A stretch of DNA of 50,000 bases, from contig JAHBMJ010004917.1 in assembly GCA_018398765.1 (NCBI GenBank), positions 1-50,000 of the forward strand, in the 5' to 3' direction. Position numbers and translations under genes: made by a program. A model generated the notes under the pieces. It was not told the DNA's origin and made no database searches. It was given only the letters and a program-made list of their open reading frames with translations. Below are positions 10,351 through 21,348 of the stretch, in pieces (within the stretch, counting starts at the first letter, position 1; the number at the start of each line of letters is the position of its first letter). The DNA comes from Chromera velia. Lineage: Eukaryota; Sar; Chromeraceae.

Positions 10351-11708
10351 ATGTCCCTTCTCCACGGCCTCTTCGGGTACACCCCCGGCCTTGCTGCCGG
10401 GTTGGAACCCAGAAGGACCACTCTTGTTGAAGTAGAGCCGCGAGCAGAAAGGAGCATCCACCAGATGCAACACTGGGAGTACCTGCTTCAGCTCTCACTC
10501 ATGGATCCCGAGCTTCATTTGACAAGGGGCTGGTTGCTTGTCAGTGAGGAACATATGGAACAGTTTGTACATTTCGCAAACGTGAGTTATCAAAATTTCG
10601 ACACAAACTGCAACAACATCTGTTGTTGCCCTTCTGTTGCTTCTGCCATTCCCTGTAGATGAAAGATGTCCAACCATTTGTGCAGGTGATGAAGGGCGCG
10701 CTGATGTACTCCTGGCTAGACTTCTCCCAGATCCACAAACTGAACACACTGGACGGAGTGACCAACGGAACCCTTCACGCTGAATGGACTAAAATGCTTC
10801 TACCAGTCGGCGCGATCGGACCTCCAAAGGGGCTGGATAAAGGTAGGCAACCGCAGGATGGTGTATTGTAAGCGTCATCTGTTTCTTTTCTGCCTAAATA
10901 TGCCCATCTACATGACAGCATGTCATAATGCAACAGGTCGTTCTCCTTCTGTGTTGCTTTGTGTTGCAATGATGCAGATCAGTACGCCCCTCGGTACTTT
11001 GTGCTCTGCCAAATCGCCACAGGCAGGTGCCTTGCACGACCTCGCCGTGACCTTCCTGCCAGTCAGTCTGCTCTCCTTCATCTCCCCTCTCTTCATCTTG
11101 TCCCTTCCTTTCTGATGACTGTTGACGTAGAACGACCTGCATGTGTATTCGAAGTTTGTGCATAAGGACTCATTTACTCTAGCTCTGCCGCCTGCAGCCC
11201 AAGCACCCAGTGTGTCCAGTCCAGGACAGGCCGGATAAACAGAAAAATTGATACACTTGACATTATTTGGCATGCGCTGGAGTTCTCTGTTCTCGTAATC
11301 ACCCTCCCCAACGTTCGTACCCCAGGACCCGAGCTTCACTTTCTGTGCTTCCCGTTTTTGGTTTGCACTTTCCTCTGCCTGCAGCCCAGAGAGAACTGGA
11401 GGAGACCGACGTCCCTGATTTGTATCACTCCATCGCATATTTTGACACAGAGACACGACAGCACACTCTTTCTGGAGTAGGGGGGGGAGACGACGAAGGA
11501 AAGGGGGGAGGGGAGGGCGGAAATTTGGGCGGGAAGGACGGAGAGGGAAGTAAGGAGGGAGAACAGGCAGAAGGAGACGCGACAGGCTCAGGAGGAGAGT
11601 CAAAAGGAGTGCCCTGGTTTCGTCAAGACATTCTCGTTCGACGTGCAGAACAGGTTGGTGTGCTTCTCTCTCTCCCTCCGAGTGTGTGTGTGTGTGTCTT
11701 TCTCTCCT

Positions 11709-11793
<85 letters not shown>

Positions 11794-11809
11794 CTCACAC
11801 GCACGCACG

Positions 11810-11864
<55 letters not shown>

Positions 11865-14417
11865 GTATGTATATATTATATATACATACACATACACATA
11901 CAGTGCACACACACACGCAGACCGTCACTGACTGTTGCATTCGTTCTCACTTTGCGTCTCCCTCGTTCTATCTCTATCTCTGTGTGAAGGTCTTGCCGGT
12001 TGCCCTCGTCGAGGCCCGATTTGAGCGTCTGCGTATCCAGGTCGCCAGGCCCGTCTGCGAGATGTGTGAGAAGACGTACGCAACTGTGTGGTGTGGAGCT
12101 GACAGGTCAGTCAGTCACCGAATGCATCGGCTCAAAGCTCTTTCTTTCCTGTCTTTGTCTTGAACGAGTCCTGGGCACACGGCCTGTCGGTTTGCTTCCT
12201 TTCACTTCTGCAGACAAAAGCAAGACGGATAGGGTGCGGTTTTCCTGATTTAACTCGAACAGCAAAGATGGAAATGAAAGAGATCCGTACAAATTCCCCA
12301 TTCCTACCCCACTGTTCTCAACCGATTCTTTTCCGTTCTCTTTTTCCCTCTGCCATCACTCACTCTCTCTCCCCCCCGATCCGATGGATATGTATATATG
12401 CAGAGCCCATTTGTGCGAGGTATGTGACGCAAAGCACCACTCGAGCTCTCGACTGCTGGCTGCTCACAAGAGAGAGGGAGTCATCCAGACGCCCTTCCAG
12501 TTTGGGCACTGCCCCTTCCACCCGACTGAAATGATTGAATCTGTTTGCGTCTCGGTGGGTTCTTTGTTTTCTTTCACTGTTTTAGAAAAAACGTCTGTAA
12601 CGAAACGTGTCCCTCCTTTTCTGGACCACTAACCCTTGGACGCTGAGCCTTGGAGTGGACCACTGACCCTTGACACTTCCTTCTGTGGTGTTGCTCGTTT
12701 TCTTCCTTCTGTGGTGTTGCTCGTTTTCTTCCTTCTGTGGTGTTGCTCGTTTTCTTCCACTGACCCTTGACACTTCCTTCTGTGGTGTTGCTCGTTTTCT
12801 TCCACTGACCCTTGACACTTCCTTCTGTGGTGTTGCTCGTTTTCTTCCACTCCAGTACCCTTCTTTCTCACTGAGCTGATCCCTTCTCTCTTTTCGTCGT
12901 CGCGGCTTCCAACAATACACCATGTCTGCACTAATCTCTCTCCTTTCAGCCCGTCTCCTTCTCCTTCAAGCTCACACTTGACGGCACAGACGACGAGAAC
13001 TTGGCTCTTCCCTCATCTCTGTGTTGCAGTGCTGGCTGCTTCTGTGCCCCCACTGTGTGCTCATCGGACATCACTCAAGCGAGGGTGGGTGAGTGGGTGA
13101 GGGGAAGGGTGAGAAGTGGGGTAGCAATGCTGTGAGTAGTCGCGGAGTGCGAGGGTTGGTCGGTGAAAGCTCCCCTTCCACTCCGTCAGACGGTTTGCGG
13201 AATATCATGATTCTGAACTGAAGAATGGCTCTGTGGAGTGCACTCAGCTGCTCTGGCACGACGATCCTTCCTTTCGTGTTTTTTGTGCGATGCCATTCTT
13301 TCTTTCAAATCGGTGTCTTCTCTCCCCTTGCCTTCTCTCTCTCTATGTCCATCAGAGTTCTTCAACCACTCTCTCGTATCAACTCTGGATGCCTTCAAAT
13401 TGGCAATGAGGGGAAAGTCACCGGTCAGTTTCCGATCTGCACCCGCACAATCTGAGTCTCCCTATTTCTGTCACTCGCAGTCGCAGTCTGATTTTGTCTT
13501 CCCGTCCCTCATCCCTGTCTTCTTCTGGCGCGCTCTCGATTTTTTTTTTTACAAATTTTATGGGTGCACGCTGACATTCTGACCAACATGTTGAAAAGTC
13601 GCACTTTTTTTCCCCTCTTTCTCGAACTCGTTCCCTCCCCCTTTCTCCTCTCTTTTTGGTTATTATCAGCAAGTTTCTCTCCCCTCTCTTGTCTGTTCCT
13701 TCCTTCCTTCCTTCCTGAATGCCTACATGCAGAGCGATCGCAGCCTAAGAGACAGGCAGGTGCGGCTCCTCGAAGCTCAGAAAAAACGACACAAGTCAGC
13801 CAACATTGATCGCGCACTGCGTGAATTCATGGATGCTCTCTCTGTTCCAAAATCGTTGCAAAGAGGTTCACTTATCTTCTGGACCAACCTGCAGTGGAGA
13901 CCGTCTTCCTCCCTTCACTCCCTCTGAATTCGGTGCACTTGTTTCGCCCAAGTCCCTCGCTCTTTTCATTGTGTGGTGTATTCGTTGCGACTTCCGGGGC
14001 AAGATTGGGAACAGTCCTTTCTCCATCCGTTGCCTGAGTCTTTTTGACTGCCCTTTCGGTGTGCAGGGAGATGTCCGAGATTCACAGCAACTTCGAGCGC
14101 CTGCAAGGGAGACTGGACGTCGCTTGCAAGTAAGCGAAGACGATGGAACAGAATGGGGGGCGGACATGCAAGAGAAAAAGAAAGAGAAAGAGGAAGAGAA
14201 AGAAAGCCATCGACACATCAGCGAAAAGAGAAAAAACAAAGCAGATACCTTGATGGATTGCCGACACGTCTTCTCTTCTGTGTGCTGCTTATGTGCAGAA
14301 ATCTGATCACCCACGTGCGCAGTGTTCGAGACCAAAAGGTCAGGCAATCAGAGGAGAATGGTTCCATTAGAGATTTCTCAGAGAACAAAAGTCTCTCTGC
14401 AACCTCTGTTTCTGTCT

Positions 14418-14454
<37 letters not shown>

Positions 14455-14455
14455 T

Positions 14456-14495
<40 letters not shown>

Positions 14496-15732
14496 CTTCG
14501 TGTGTATGTGTACGTGTCTGCATGCCCGTGTGTGCAGTTGAAATTCCTGCAATCCATCAAGCGAGAGCTTCTAAGCGAGCTCTTGCTCATCGAGTGGTTG
14601 GAGGTCAGTCAGTTAGTACTCGATCTCGGGAGTGATGAAGTAAATAGTGGAGGGAGACACACAGACATGTGAGCCAGCGGAAATTCACAAGAGTCAAGAT
14701 CGCAAACACGTGCAGTGATTGCCTTGTGTTTCTTCCTTAATTGAACTGAATCGGCACCAGTATTTTGCTGTGAAGTCTGCGACTCCTTTGCCTGAGCAGA
14801 GCCGTACCCAGTTACAGATTCCAATCATATTCCCTGGTTCTCACAACCGAAGAGCTGGTTGCTTTACTCGGAAACAGGATTGAAAATGAAAGACCCTCCC
14901 TTGGTTGCTCTGACTTCCTCTTTCTTGCAGGCTTACTTCCAACATTCCCGCCTCTGCCTTGAGCCCGCTGCATTTCTCCAGGCCTTCCAGCGGCACCAAC
15001 TTCTCGTCAGTCAAGTGCGGGGCGAACTTCGCTGTAAAAGTTTTGTCTGTTTTGCTTGTGTGTGTGTCCAGCCGCACTGTTCAAAGTTTCCCGCTCTTCA
15101 AAGACCACGTTTTCTGGTTAAGGTTAAATACCCTTCTGTGGTCTGCCTCCCTGTCTGCTGCCTCACCTATCCACACAGTCAAGCCGTCCTTGTTCGTCGG
15201 TACGCGTATTCGTCTCCTCATTTGTTTCCGCATTTTTTTCCTCATGTTCTTTCCTTATTTCCCTCCCCCCTTTATTCTGTCTGCACAGTTGCGAAAGCTG
15301 TTTGCAAGTCGGGAAGCCATAGAGATCGACCAGATTCCTGAATGGGTCCGGTTGAAGCTGGTTGTGGACGGTGGTCTTCTGGTCTCTGTCAGCAAAGAGC
15401 TGCCCTTCGGGGAGGACGAGGAGCCCCACTGGCAGGAAGGGGGTGCAGAGACACGCGAAGTGCGAGCACAGGAAGTAGTGGGGAATAGGGAGAGAGAGAG
15501 CCAGGAAGGGAGGACGCGTGGAACGGGTGTACAGCATCTGCATGGGTCTGGAGGCTCACCTCAGCAGAGTCCTTTCCTACAGGGGACTGGGAGAGAAGAA
15601 GCTCAACGGGGCAGAGTGACGTCTCGAAGGGTCCGTTCTGGCATGAGTGTGTGCATGTCTTTTCGGAAGTTTTGCCCGTCTGTGCGTTTTGTTTCTCTGA
15701 GAGACGTGCGTGAAAAAAAAGACAGAAAATGA
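10351..15732 (+). CDS. Tandem B-box zinc-finger protein with coiled coil, fifteen exons
   Basis: Exons: 10351-10581, 10659-10842, 10978-11000, 11131-11209, 11385-11653, 11990-12105, 12404-12554, 13030-13084, 13356-13423, 13733-13794, 14067-14129, 14299-14338, 14538-14603, 14931-15005, 15289-15732. They give 641 residues in frame. A first B-box spans about 285-325 (CEMC, then WCGAD, then LCEVCDAKHH). A second spans about 338-376 (CPFH, CVSC, CPHC, GHHSS, NHSLV). Both have the expected Cys/His spacing. A charged coiled coil follows (about 393-470: RLLEAQKKR, ERLQGRL, KRELLSELL). The C-terminus (495-641) is low complexity after LRKLFASREAIEID. The layout resembles B-box proteins of apicomplexans; a regulatory or scaffold role is inferred. 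Exons 3 and 4 have weaker donors and are least certain. An AATAAA lies about 90 bases after the stop. Confidence 0.87.
11690..11900. repeat. Intronic simple repeats (CT, CTTT, CA, TA)
   Basis: Successive (GT)n, (CT)n, (TTTC)n, (CA)n and (TA)n tracts fill intron 5 of the B-box gene. Long open frames across them on both strands are repeat artefacts. Confidence 0.9.
12655..12855. repeat. Intronic minisatellite, about 45-bp and 26-bp units
   Basis: Intron 7 of the B-box gene holds repeated units of the form CACTGACCCTTGACACTTCC followed by TTCTGTGGTGTTGCTCGTTT. Three units are about 45 bp, and two lack the first half and are about 26 bp. The exon phases skip over it cleanly. Confidence 0.85.
14418..14515. 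repeat. Intronic (TG)n microsatellite
   Basis: A long TG repeat with TTTG interruptions, ending just before the 3' splice site of B-box exon 13. Confidence 0.9.
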
Positions 15733-16258
15733 AGAGGAAGGAAGCAATGTCATGGTTCGATTTTGCGTCGCAGATCTGTCTGGTTTCGTTCAAATGTCTA
15801 TCCAGGATTCTTTGAATGAATGAATAAAGGAATGAATGCATCAATCAGTGAGTGAGGGAATTGACGATTGAGAAAGCAAGTAAAGGAAAGAACAAAGACA
15901 GCTAGGAAGACAGAAACGTGGGGGATCTCAATACAGTGGAAGCATGTTGATGTATCTGAATGTATGTGTGCATGTTTGTATCAATGATCTTGTTGCAGGA
16001 GGAGCGCGGTGCAACAGATTTTCGCACAAACTGAAGTATTCTATGACTGAACAAAGAAAGCATTTCCTTAGTCTTACTTTAAAAGACAACCCCAAATTCT
16101 CATCATCATATGTAGCAGCACATGTCGATCGGCTTATGTATATGAATCAATGAATCAATCAATCAATTTATAATAAATATCGTAACTTGTACTAGGACCG
16201 ACTAACTAGGACTACTATTATAAACGGTTAATTTATCTGGTATCTAGTTTGGTATACT

Positions 16259-16291
<33 letters not shown>

Positions 16292-16501
16292 TAGATAGAT
16301 AGATAGATATAAGAAGAGTTAGTATCAAAAGTGTTAAAGTGATTGAATTAAATTCAAAATCACTTAGCAAAGTAAAAAGGAGAGAAAATTGCACTGTAAG
16401 GAATTAGAAGCTCATATTGTGTGTGCAAAGAGATCTTAATATTATGAAACATAACTGTTTTGTCCCAAAATAAGCCTTAGGAACAATTATATATATATAT
16501 T

Positions 16502-16533
<32 letters not shown>

Positions 16534-16536
16534 TAT

Positions 16537-16570
<34 letters not shown>

Positions 16571-16876
16571 ACAAATTTAAATGCATATAATCCTCTAGTA
16601 AAATAATCTATAGAAAATAATAATTAATAACAATGATCTAGCTAGATAATGATATCATATTATTCCAATTTTTTAATTATTAGTATCTAGACTAGTATAC
16701 ATTTTTTAAAATATCAATTAAGTCATATATTTTTGTGTGTGAGACTGTACATATGCTAGACGACCTCCCTGAACCTAACTATCACGTGAAAGTTTAAACC
16801 GCATTTTTGGATAAGCTTGAAAGTTCGCGCCGCAGGCGTGGATCATTTATGGTGTCTTGAAAGCCAAATCAACATA
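15733..16876. other. AT-rich spacer with TA and GATA repeats
   Basis: After the B-box 3' flank the sequence becomes strongly AT-rich. (TA)n lies at 16264-16288, (GATA)n at 16290-16309, and further (TA)n at 16490-16570. No gene seen. Confidence 0.6.
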
Positions 16877-17262
16877 TAGTGACCAGATTTGATTTGATTT
16901 GAAGTAGGGCTTAACCTTAAATCAAATCTTAGGCCTGAGAAACTTTAGCATGATAGGGCCTATCAAATCCTATCAAATCTACTTTAAATCTGACCTTTTA
17001 ACCTCAAATCTTCGAGGTCAATCCGTCATCCAATCTCTCAAATAAGTCTTCGCACTTTTTTGTGCACAAAAAAAAAATGACCACAAAAAGATTTTTTTAT
17101 CCGTTTCATATGAATATGAACGCCCAAAAACTTTTCCAAATGTCTGTTCAGTGAAAAAGAGGTCATGCAGTCTATTCTCCAGACATTCAAGTTTTGATTG
17201 AGGGTTGGAAGTGGTTCTTTATATATAATTGTCCTGTGGCAGTTTTTACGCTTCTCTCTTTA
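16877..17262. mobile_element. Truncated hAT-type element, inverted relative to the copy at 2514
   Basis: Begins TAGTGACCAGATTTGATTTG at 16877 and follows the inverted complement of 3390 down to about 3005 with only scattered substitutions and small indels. Homology stops near 17262, where the text changes to TACGCCTCTGCCC, so the other terminal repeat is missing. Confidence 0.8.
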
Positions 17263-17643
17263 CGCCTCTGCCCAAAACGTTTCGAACTGTGAACACCGTC
17301 GCACCCACCCAAGTCACTTCATGCACCCAACACAAACCAACACGACGGTCGAACCGGTGTTCGAGTCGGACTGCAGACGCCACCCCAGCCCCTGACCCTT
17401 TTCGAAGCCCCTCACTCGCTTGCCACACTCCTGAACCACGTGGTCGAGGAGCCAAATCGAGCTCAGAACAAGCAAAAGAGCAAGAACGCGAAGAGGAGCG
17501 ACGCCCTTGGCTTTTCCGCCCAACGAACGGTCCTGTCATGAAGAAGGAAAGTGAATTTACGAGGCTCGATCAGCTCAAGAACCTCCACCCGACCACCCAC
17601 CCACCCAGCCAGCCAGCCCTAACGATGAAAAAAGATGTGACAT
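17263..17643. other. 3' flank of the poly-Asp protein gene
   Basis: No credible coding exon. Overlapping frames exist on both strands without domains. Confidence 0.4.
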
Positions 17644-18662
17644 TTAGTCGTCATCATCATCGTCATCATCGTCGTCGTCGTCGTCATCATCTCCGGGGGG
17701 TGCTCCTGTGGGGTACGCGGTGGGGCCGAAGCCGGAGTCGGGGTAGACAGTTGGTGCGAGAGCCTGGCCCTCTGTCTCTGTCTCTCCCCTCAGGTGGTGG
17801 GACTTCTTGTGGTGGTGCTTGTGGACCTCTTTCTTGCTCTCGGCTGCAGATCATTTCATTTGGGGCGGAGGGGAGGGGAGGAGAGACGGGGGGATGAAGT
17901 GAGCCCAGCTGCCTCCTACCCTGGTGGGTGTGTGAGTGATTTGGTGCATGGCTCATCGAGGGGCTGTCTGAAGGAAGCAGAGTGTCGCGAGAGAAGATCG
18001 GGCATTCAAGGCGGACGTGAGCGAAGGACAAAGGCAGCCACGCGAACAACAGCCAGGGCGCAGAGGACAGAGATGGCTTCAAAACAAAAAAAGTTCAAGG
18101 TGTTGGGATGAAGGGAACACAGCAGATTCCTTTCTCAATTCCCGTGAAACGTTTCCCTCACAGAATGAGGCTGCAATACAATTTCTTTATGATGATGATG
18201 AGAGCCCTGCATGGGCCAACAGTTCATTTTCCCCCCAAAGCCCTCTGAAAAAAAGACCGCCGTTGTCTCTTCTGACTCAATTCTTTCATCTCCCGTCTCC
18301 CTCGAAAGCAACATTTTTTTTCTGTAATATTCGTTTGTTTCATTACGATCAGGCAATCCACCTTCCCCTTTCTCTCTAAGACCCCTTAAAACTGCCGCAC
18401 CGACGGCCTCAAGGTCGCATAGGCTCTCTGTAATGGGAATTCAACACTTTGCTTGTCTTTTCATTTTGGATACACTCTCGGCCAGTCTCTTTCAGACTTA
18501 CCGCTCTTTACTGCCTCACCATTGGCGATTGCACCTGCAGAAGAGGCATGCAGCAGGTTCACAAATGAAATGAAAGCACGAATGTGCGACGGAATTTTGT
18601 TGGCACGAAGCTGACTCACAGATGGCAAAGAGGAGGGCGAAGATGAAGAAGAAGGTGTTCAT
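17644..18662 (-). CDS. Small secreted protein with His/Lys-rich and poly-Asp tracts
   Basis: Three minus-strand exons, 18662-18620, 18534-18502 and 17843-17644, join in phase to 91 residues. Donors are GTGAGT and GTAAGT, and both acceptors end CTGCAG. The first 20 residues (MNTFFFIFALLFAICAIANG) form a strong signal peptide split by intron 1. The mature part has HKHHHKKSHHLRG (about 33-45), a Pro/Tyr/Gly linker (PTVYPDSGFGPTAYPTGAPP) and a C-terminal run of 15 Asp coded by mixed GAT and GAC. Mixed codons argue against simple slippage. I know no family for it. Divalent cation binding is a composition-based inference. It diverges from the four-helix membrane protein gene at 19252. Confidence 0.8.
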
Positions 18663-19251
18663 CTTGAGGCTGTTTGAGGGAAAAACGAGTGAGGAGCCAG
18701 TTCAACGGAATCCCCAACGAAATTGATCACTGCTAGCTTGTCTGATTGCTCACACCGATTCTCAAGTATATTGCTGTCACGTGAATGCGTCTATATACTG
18801 CTGTGACGTGTTTCTCCACAACAACTTTCAGAATCAGACTCTCACCGGCTCTCAGGCAGTCTGACACAAAGACAAAACTTTCAAGAGACGCATCGATTTC
18901 GTCCCCGCGTCCGCGCCGGTGGTCCGCGGGGCCGCGCCCGCGACGCGGCCCGCGCGCACGCGCGGGCGCGTCTGTCACAATTGAGCTGTCAAGGATCTCG
19001 AGTGGTTGAAGCCTATACTCAACTTGAAGGAAGATGAAGGATGCATGTTGAAGGCCGGGTCGCTCCATTCCTCCAAGTCGCACGTCCAGATCCAATCTCT
19101 CGGTCAGCGTAGACGGTGCAAAGTAGTGCAATTTCTTCAAATCTGAAGACTGCCCCCCACTTGGTTTCCAGACGTCGCCAGCTCCGGAAGCTCGGCAGAG
19201 TTTGTTCACATGGGATCCACTTGAATTGTACATAAGCAAATACACACAAAC
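18663..19251. promoter_or_regulatory. Divergent promoter region with GC-only island
   Basis: Between divergent start codons at 18662 and 19252. Positions 18900-18972 are almost entirely G and C, dominated by CGCG, CCGCG and GCGCG words, in otherwise balanced sequence. Promoter function is inferred from position. Confidence 0.45.
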
Positions 19252-19714
19252 ATGTCTCAGTTACTGGAGGTAAACGGAAGTCTTATCATGATCCTGGCTG
19301 CCTCAGCAATAGAGTTGACAGCTGCAAGCATCAACTGTGACAACCTGGCGAAGGTGAACATGTGCAGCAACGAGGCAGCGTACGCTGTTGCAGTCGGGTG
19401 TGTCAGCGTTGTTTGCGTTCTTCTTCAACTGATCTTGAATAGAGCTGCCAAAAACGCAGCCCCAAAGGTCGAACCCTGGATGAGCGTCTTTCTGATCATC
19501 TGGTCAGTGCATGTCAATGAGTGCTTGTGCAGCTGTGACACGTGCTGGTGTTCCATAACCCTCCTGATCATTTCTGTGAACACGTCTGCATGTTCATGTT
19601 CATGTAAGATCTTGTGTTTGCCTGTGCGTGCATGTACGTCTGAATGCGTGTGGGTGCGTGCGTGAGTGCATGCGTAGCTGAGTGAGAGCGCATGCGTGCA
19701 TGTGCGCGTGAGTA

Positions 19715-19758
<44 letters not shown>

Positions 19759-19875
19759 CGTGCCAGCGTGCGACGTGCGTGCGTGTGTTTGTAGGTGCGT
19801 GCTGTCTGTCTTGTCTGTCTGTCTGTCTATCTATCTGTCTGATGCTCTGTCCGTCTATCTGTCCATCTGATACAG

Positions 19876-19922
<47 letters not shown>

Positions 19923-20285
19923 AAGCGCGAGCATGTGCGTATGGCACAGCGGAAACATGCAAGAAAATGTGTGTCTGTATCTGTACAGGAAACGTGGACA
20001 TTTCTGTGTGTAAATTACTGCGCTGGTTTGGGTTCGTGACTTTCGCTCCCTTTTTTTCTTTGCAAGTGTGCGGATTTTTGTTTTAGGGTCTCTTTTGTTG
20101 CGTTTTTGTCTTTGGTTCTTTCTTTCTCTCTTTCTTTTGTTTTTCTTTCGTTCTTTTCTGCCTTCCTTCCTTCCCTCCCTCCTTCCTTCCTTCCTTCCTT
20201 CCTTCCTTCCTTCCTTCCTTCCTTCCTTCTTTCCTTCCTTCATTCCTTCCTTCCATCTTTGCCTCTTTCTTTTTTTTTTTTTTTT

Positions 20286-20316
<31 letters not shown>

Positions 20317-20447
20317 GAGGGGGGGGGGAAGAAAGAGAGTCTGTCTGTCAAGCATACAGTCTCTCGGTCTGTCAATCAATTGACTCTGTTTCTTTGTCCA
20401 AGTTATGTAGCCCATCGGTCTCCTACTTTAATCGGTTAGTTGGTGGG

Positions 20448-20501
<54 letters not shown>

Positions 20502-20866
20502 TGTTTGTGTGTGTGTCTTCGTATGTATCTGAACATGTGTGGGCATGTGTGCTCACCCGTTTCTTTCTGACTGGGTCGAAGTTGCGAAGTTTTTATGTTT
20601 ACTTCTGTGCATGTTTCTGCATGCTTGTCTTTTGTTTTTTGCTGTCATGCATGCATGACTGCAGGTGGATTCCTGGTGCCTCTGTGCTGACTTTTCGATC
20701 GCCCTTTGTTGTCGCTGGGAACGGGTACTTCGCCTCATGGGCAGCGGTTCTGTTCGCTGGGAACTTCTTTCGCTTGTCAGGGCTGCGGAAGCTCTTCCCG
20801 TCGGGGGTCACTGGAGTTACCGAGGCACTCAACGCACCTCCACAAAACCAAGGCCCAGTCGGATAG
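19252..20866 (+). CDS. Four-transmembrane-helix protein, conserved protist-type family of unknown function
   Basis: Two exons, 19252-19502 and 20665-20866, join within a Trp codon (TG then G) to give 150 residues. Hydrophobic segments lie at about 10-29 (SLIMILAASAIELTAASI), 42-63 (AAYAVAVGCVSVVCVLLQLIL), 73-93 (across the splice: VFLIIWWIPGASVLTF) and 99-117 (NGYFASWAAVLFAGNFF). The WIPGASVLTF plus PF plus GNGYFASW signature resembles a four-helix membrane family I recall from alveolates and stramenopiles, MARVEL-like in topology; I know of no assigned function. The loop between helices 1 and 2 carries two Cys (NCDNLAKVNMCS). The 1162-bp intron is almost all simple repeats. Confidence 0.87.
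19700..20515. repeat. Intronic simple repeats (GT, CTGT, TTCC, TTTC, CT)
   Basis: Inside the intron of the four-helix gene: (GT)n at about 19715-19755 and 19892-19922, (CTGT)n at about 19803-19870, (TTCC)n at about 20161-20250, (TTTC)n at about 20285-20318, and (CT)n/(GT)n at about 20450-20515. Confidence 0.9.
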
Positions 20867-20970
20867 GCGCGAGGAACTCTACGTGAATCAAGGGACATGC
20901 ATGCACATCAAGTTTGTAAAAAAAATGTTGTTTATGCATTGGATGCATAGAAACACTTCAAATCTAGCTT

Positions 20971-21340
20971 CTATAGGCTTCGCACTATAAAATTCTTAAA
21001 GAAAAAAAAAAATCAAGGACCCCATTTTTTTTAAAAGAATTTTAGAAATGCGTCAAAACAAAATCAATAGGAACATCCAATAAAAAACTTAAAAAAAGTG
21101 AAGCGAAGTAAAACGGAGTTTAAATTGAAGTGTATACATATATGTTTTAAAAGGATCTATATTTTAAAAACATTTTAACACACTCTTTTTTTTAAATTGA
21201 TGACTTTTGAAGACAGAAATCAACAGATTGAAGTACTTTTCAGTTTTGTAAAACTATAGTTGTAAAATTAAAAAAAAAAATTAAGACTTCCATTTTTTTA
21301 TTTTTTTTTTAATTTAGAATTTTTATAGTGTGACGCCTAG
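20971..21340. mobile_element. 370-bp MITE with perfect 8-bp target-site duplication
   Basis: Left end CTATAGGCTTCGCACTATAA matches the inverted complement of the right end, CTAGGCGTCACACTATAAAA, with a two-base indel and two substitutions. TCTAGCTT occurs immediately outside both ends (20963-20970 and 21341-21348), an exact 8-bp duplication. The interior is A/T homopolymer-rich with no coding frame. Eight bases suggest a hAT-class transposase in trans. The ends differ from the TAGTGACC family. Confidence 0.8.
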
Positions 21341-21348
21341 TCTAGCTT

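Noticed and set aside
10923-11912. Minus-strand frame of 329 codons
   Set aside because: It reads poly-Lys/Glu/Arg and His-Thr from simple repeats and is antisense to B-box exons whose phases and motifs agree.
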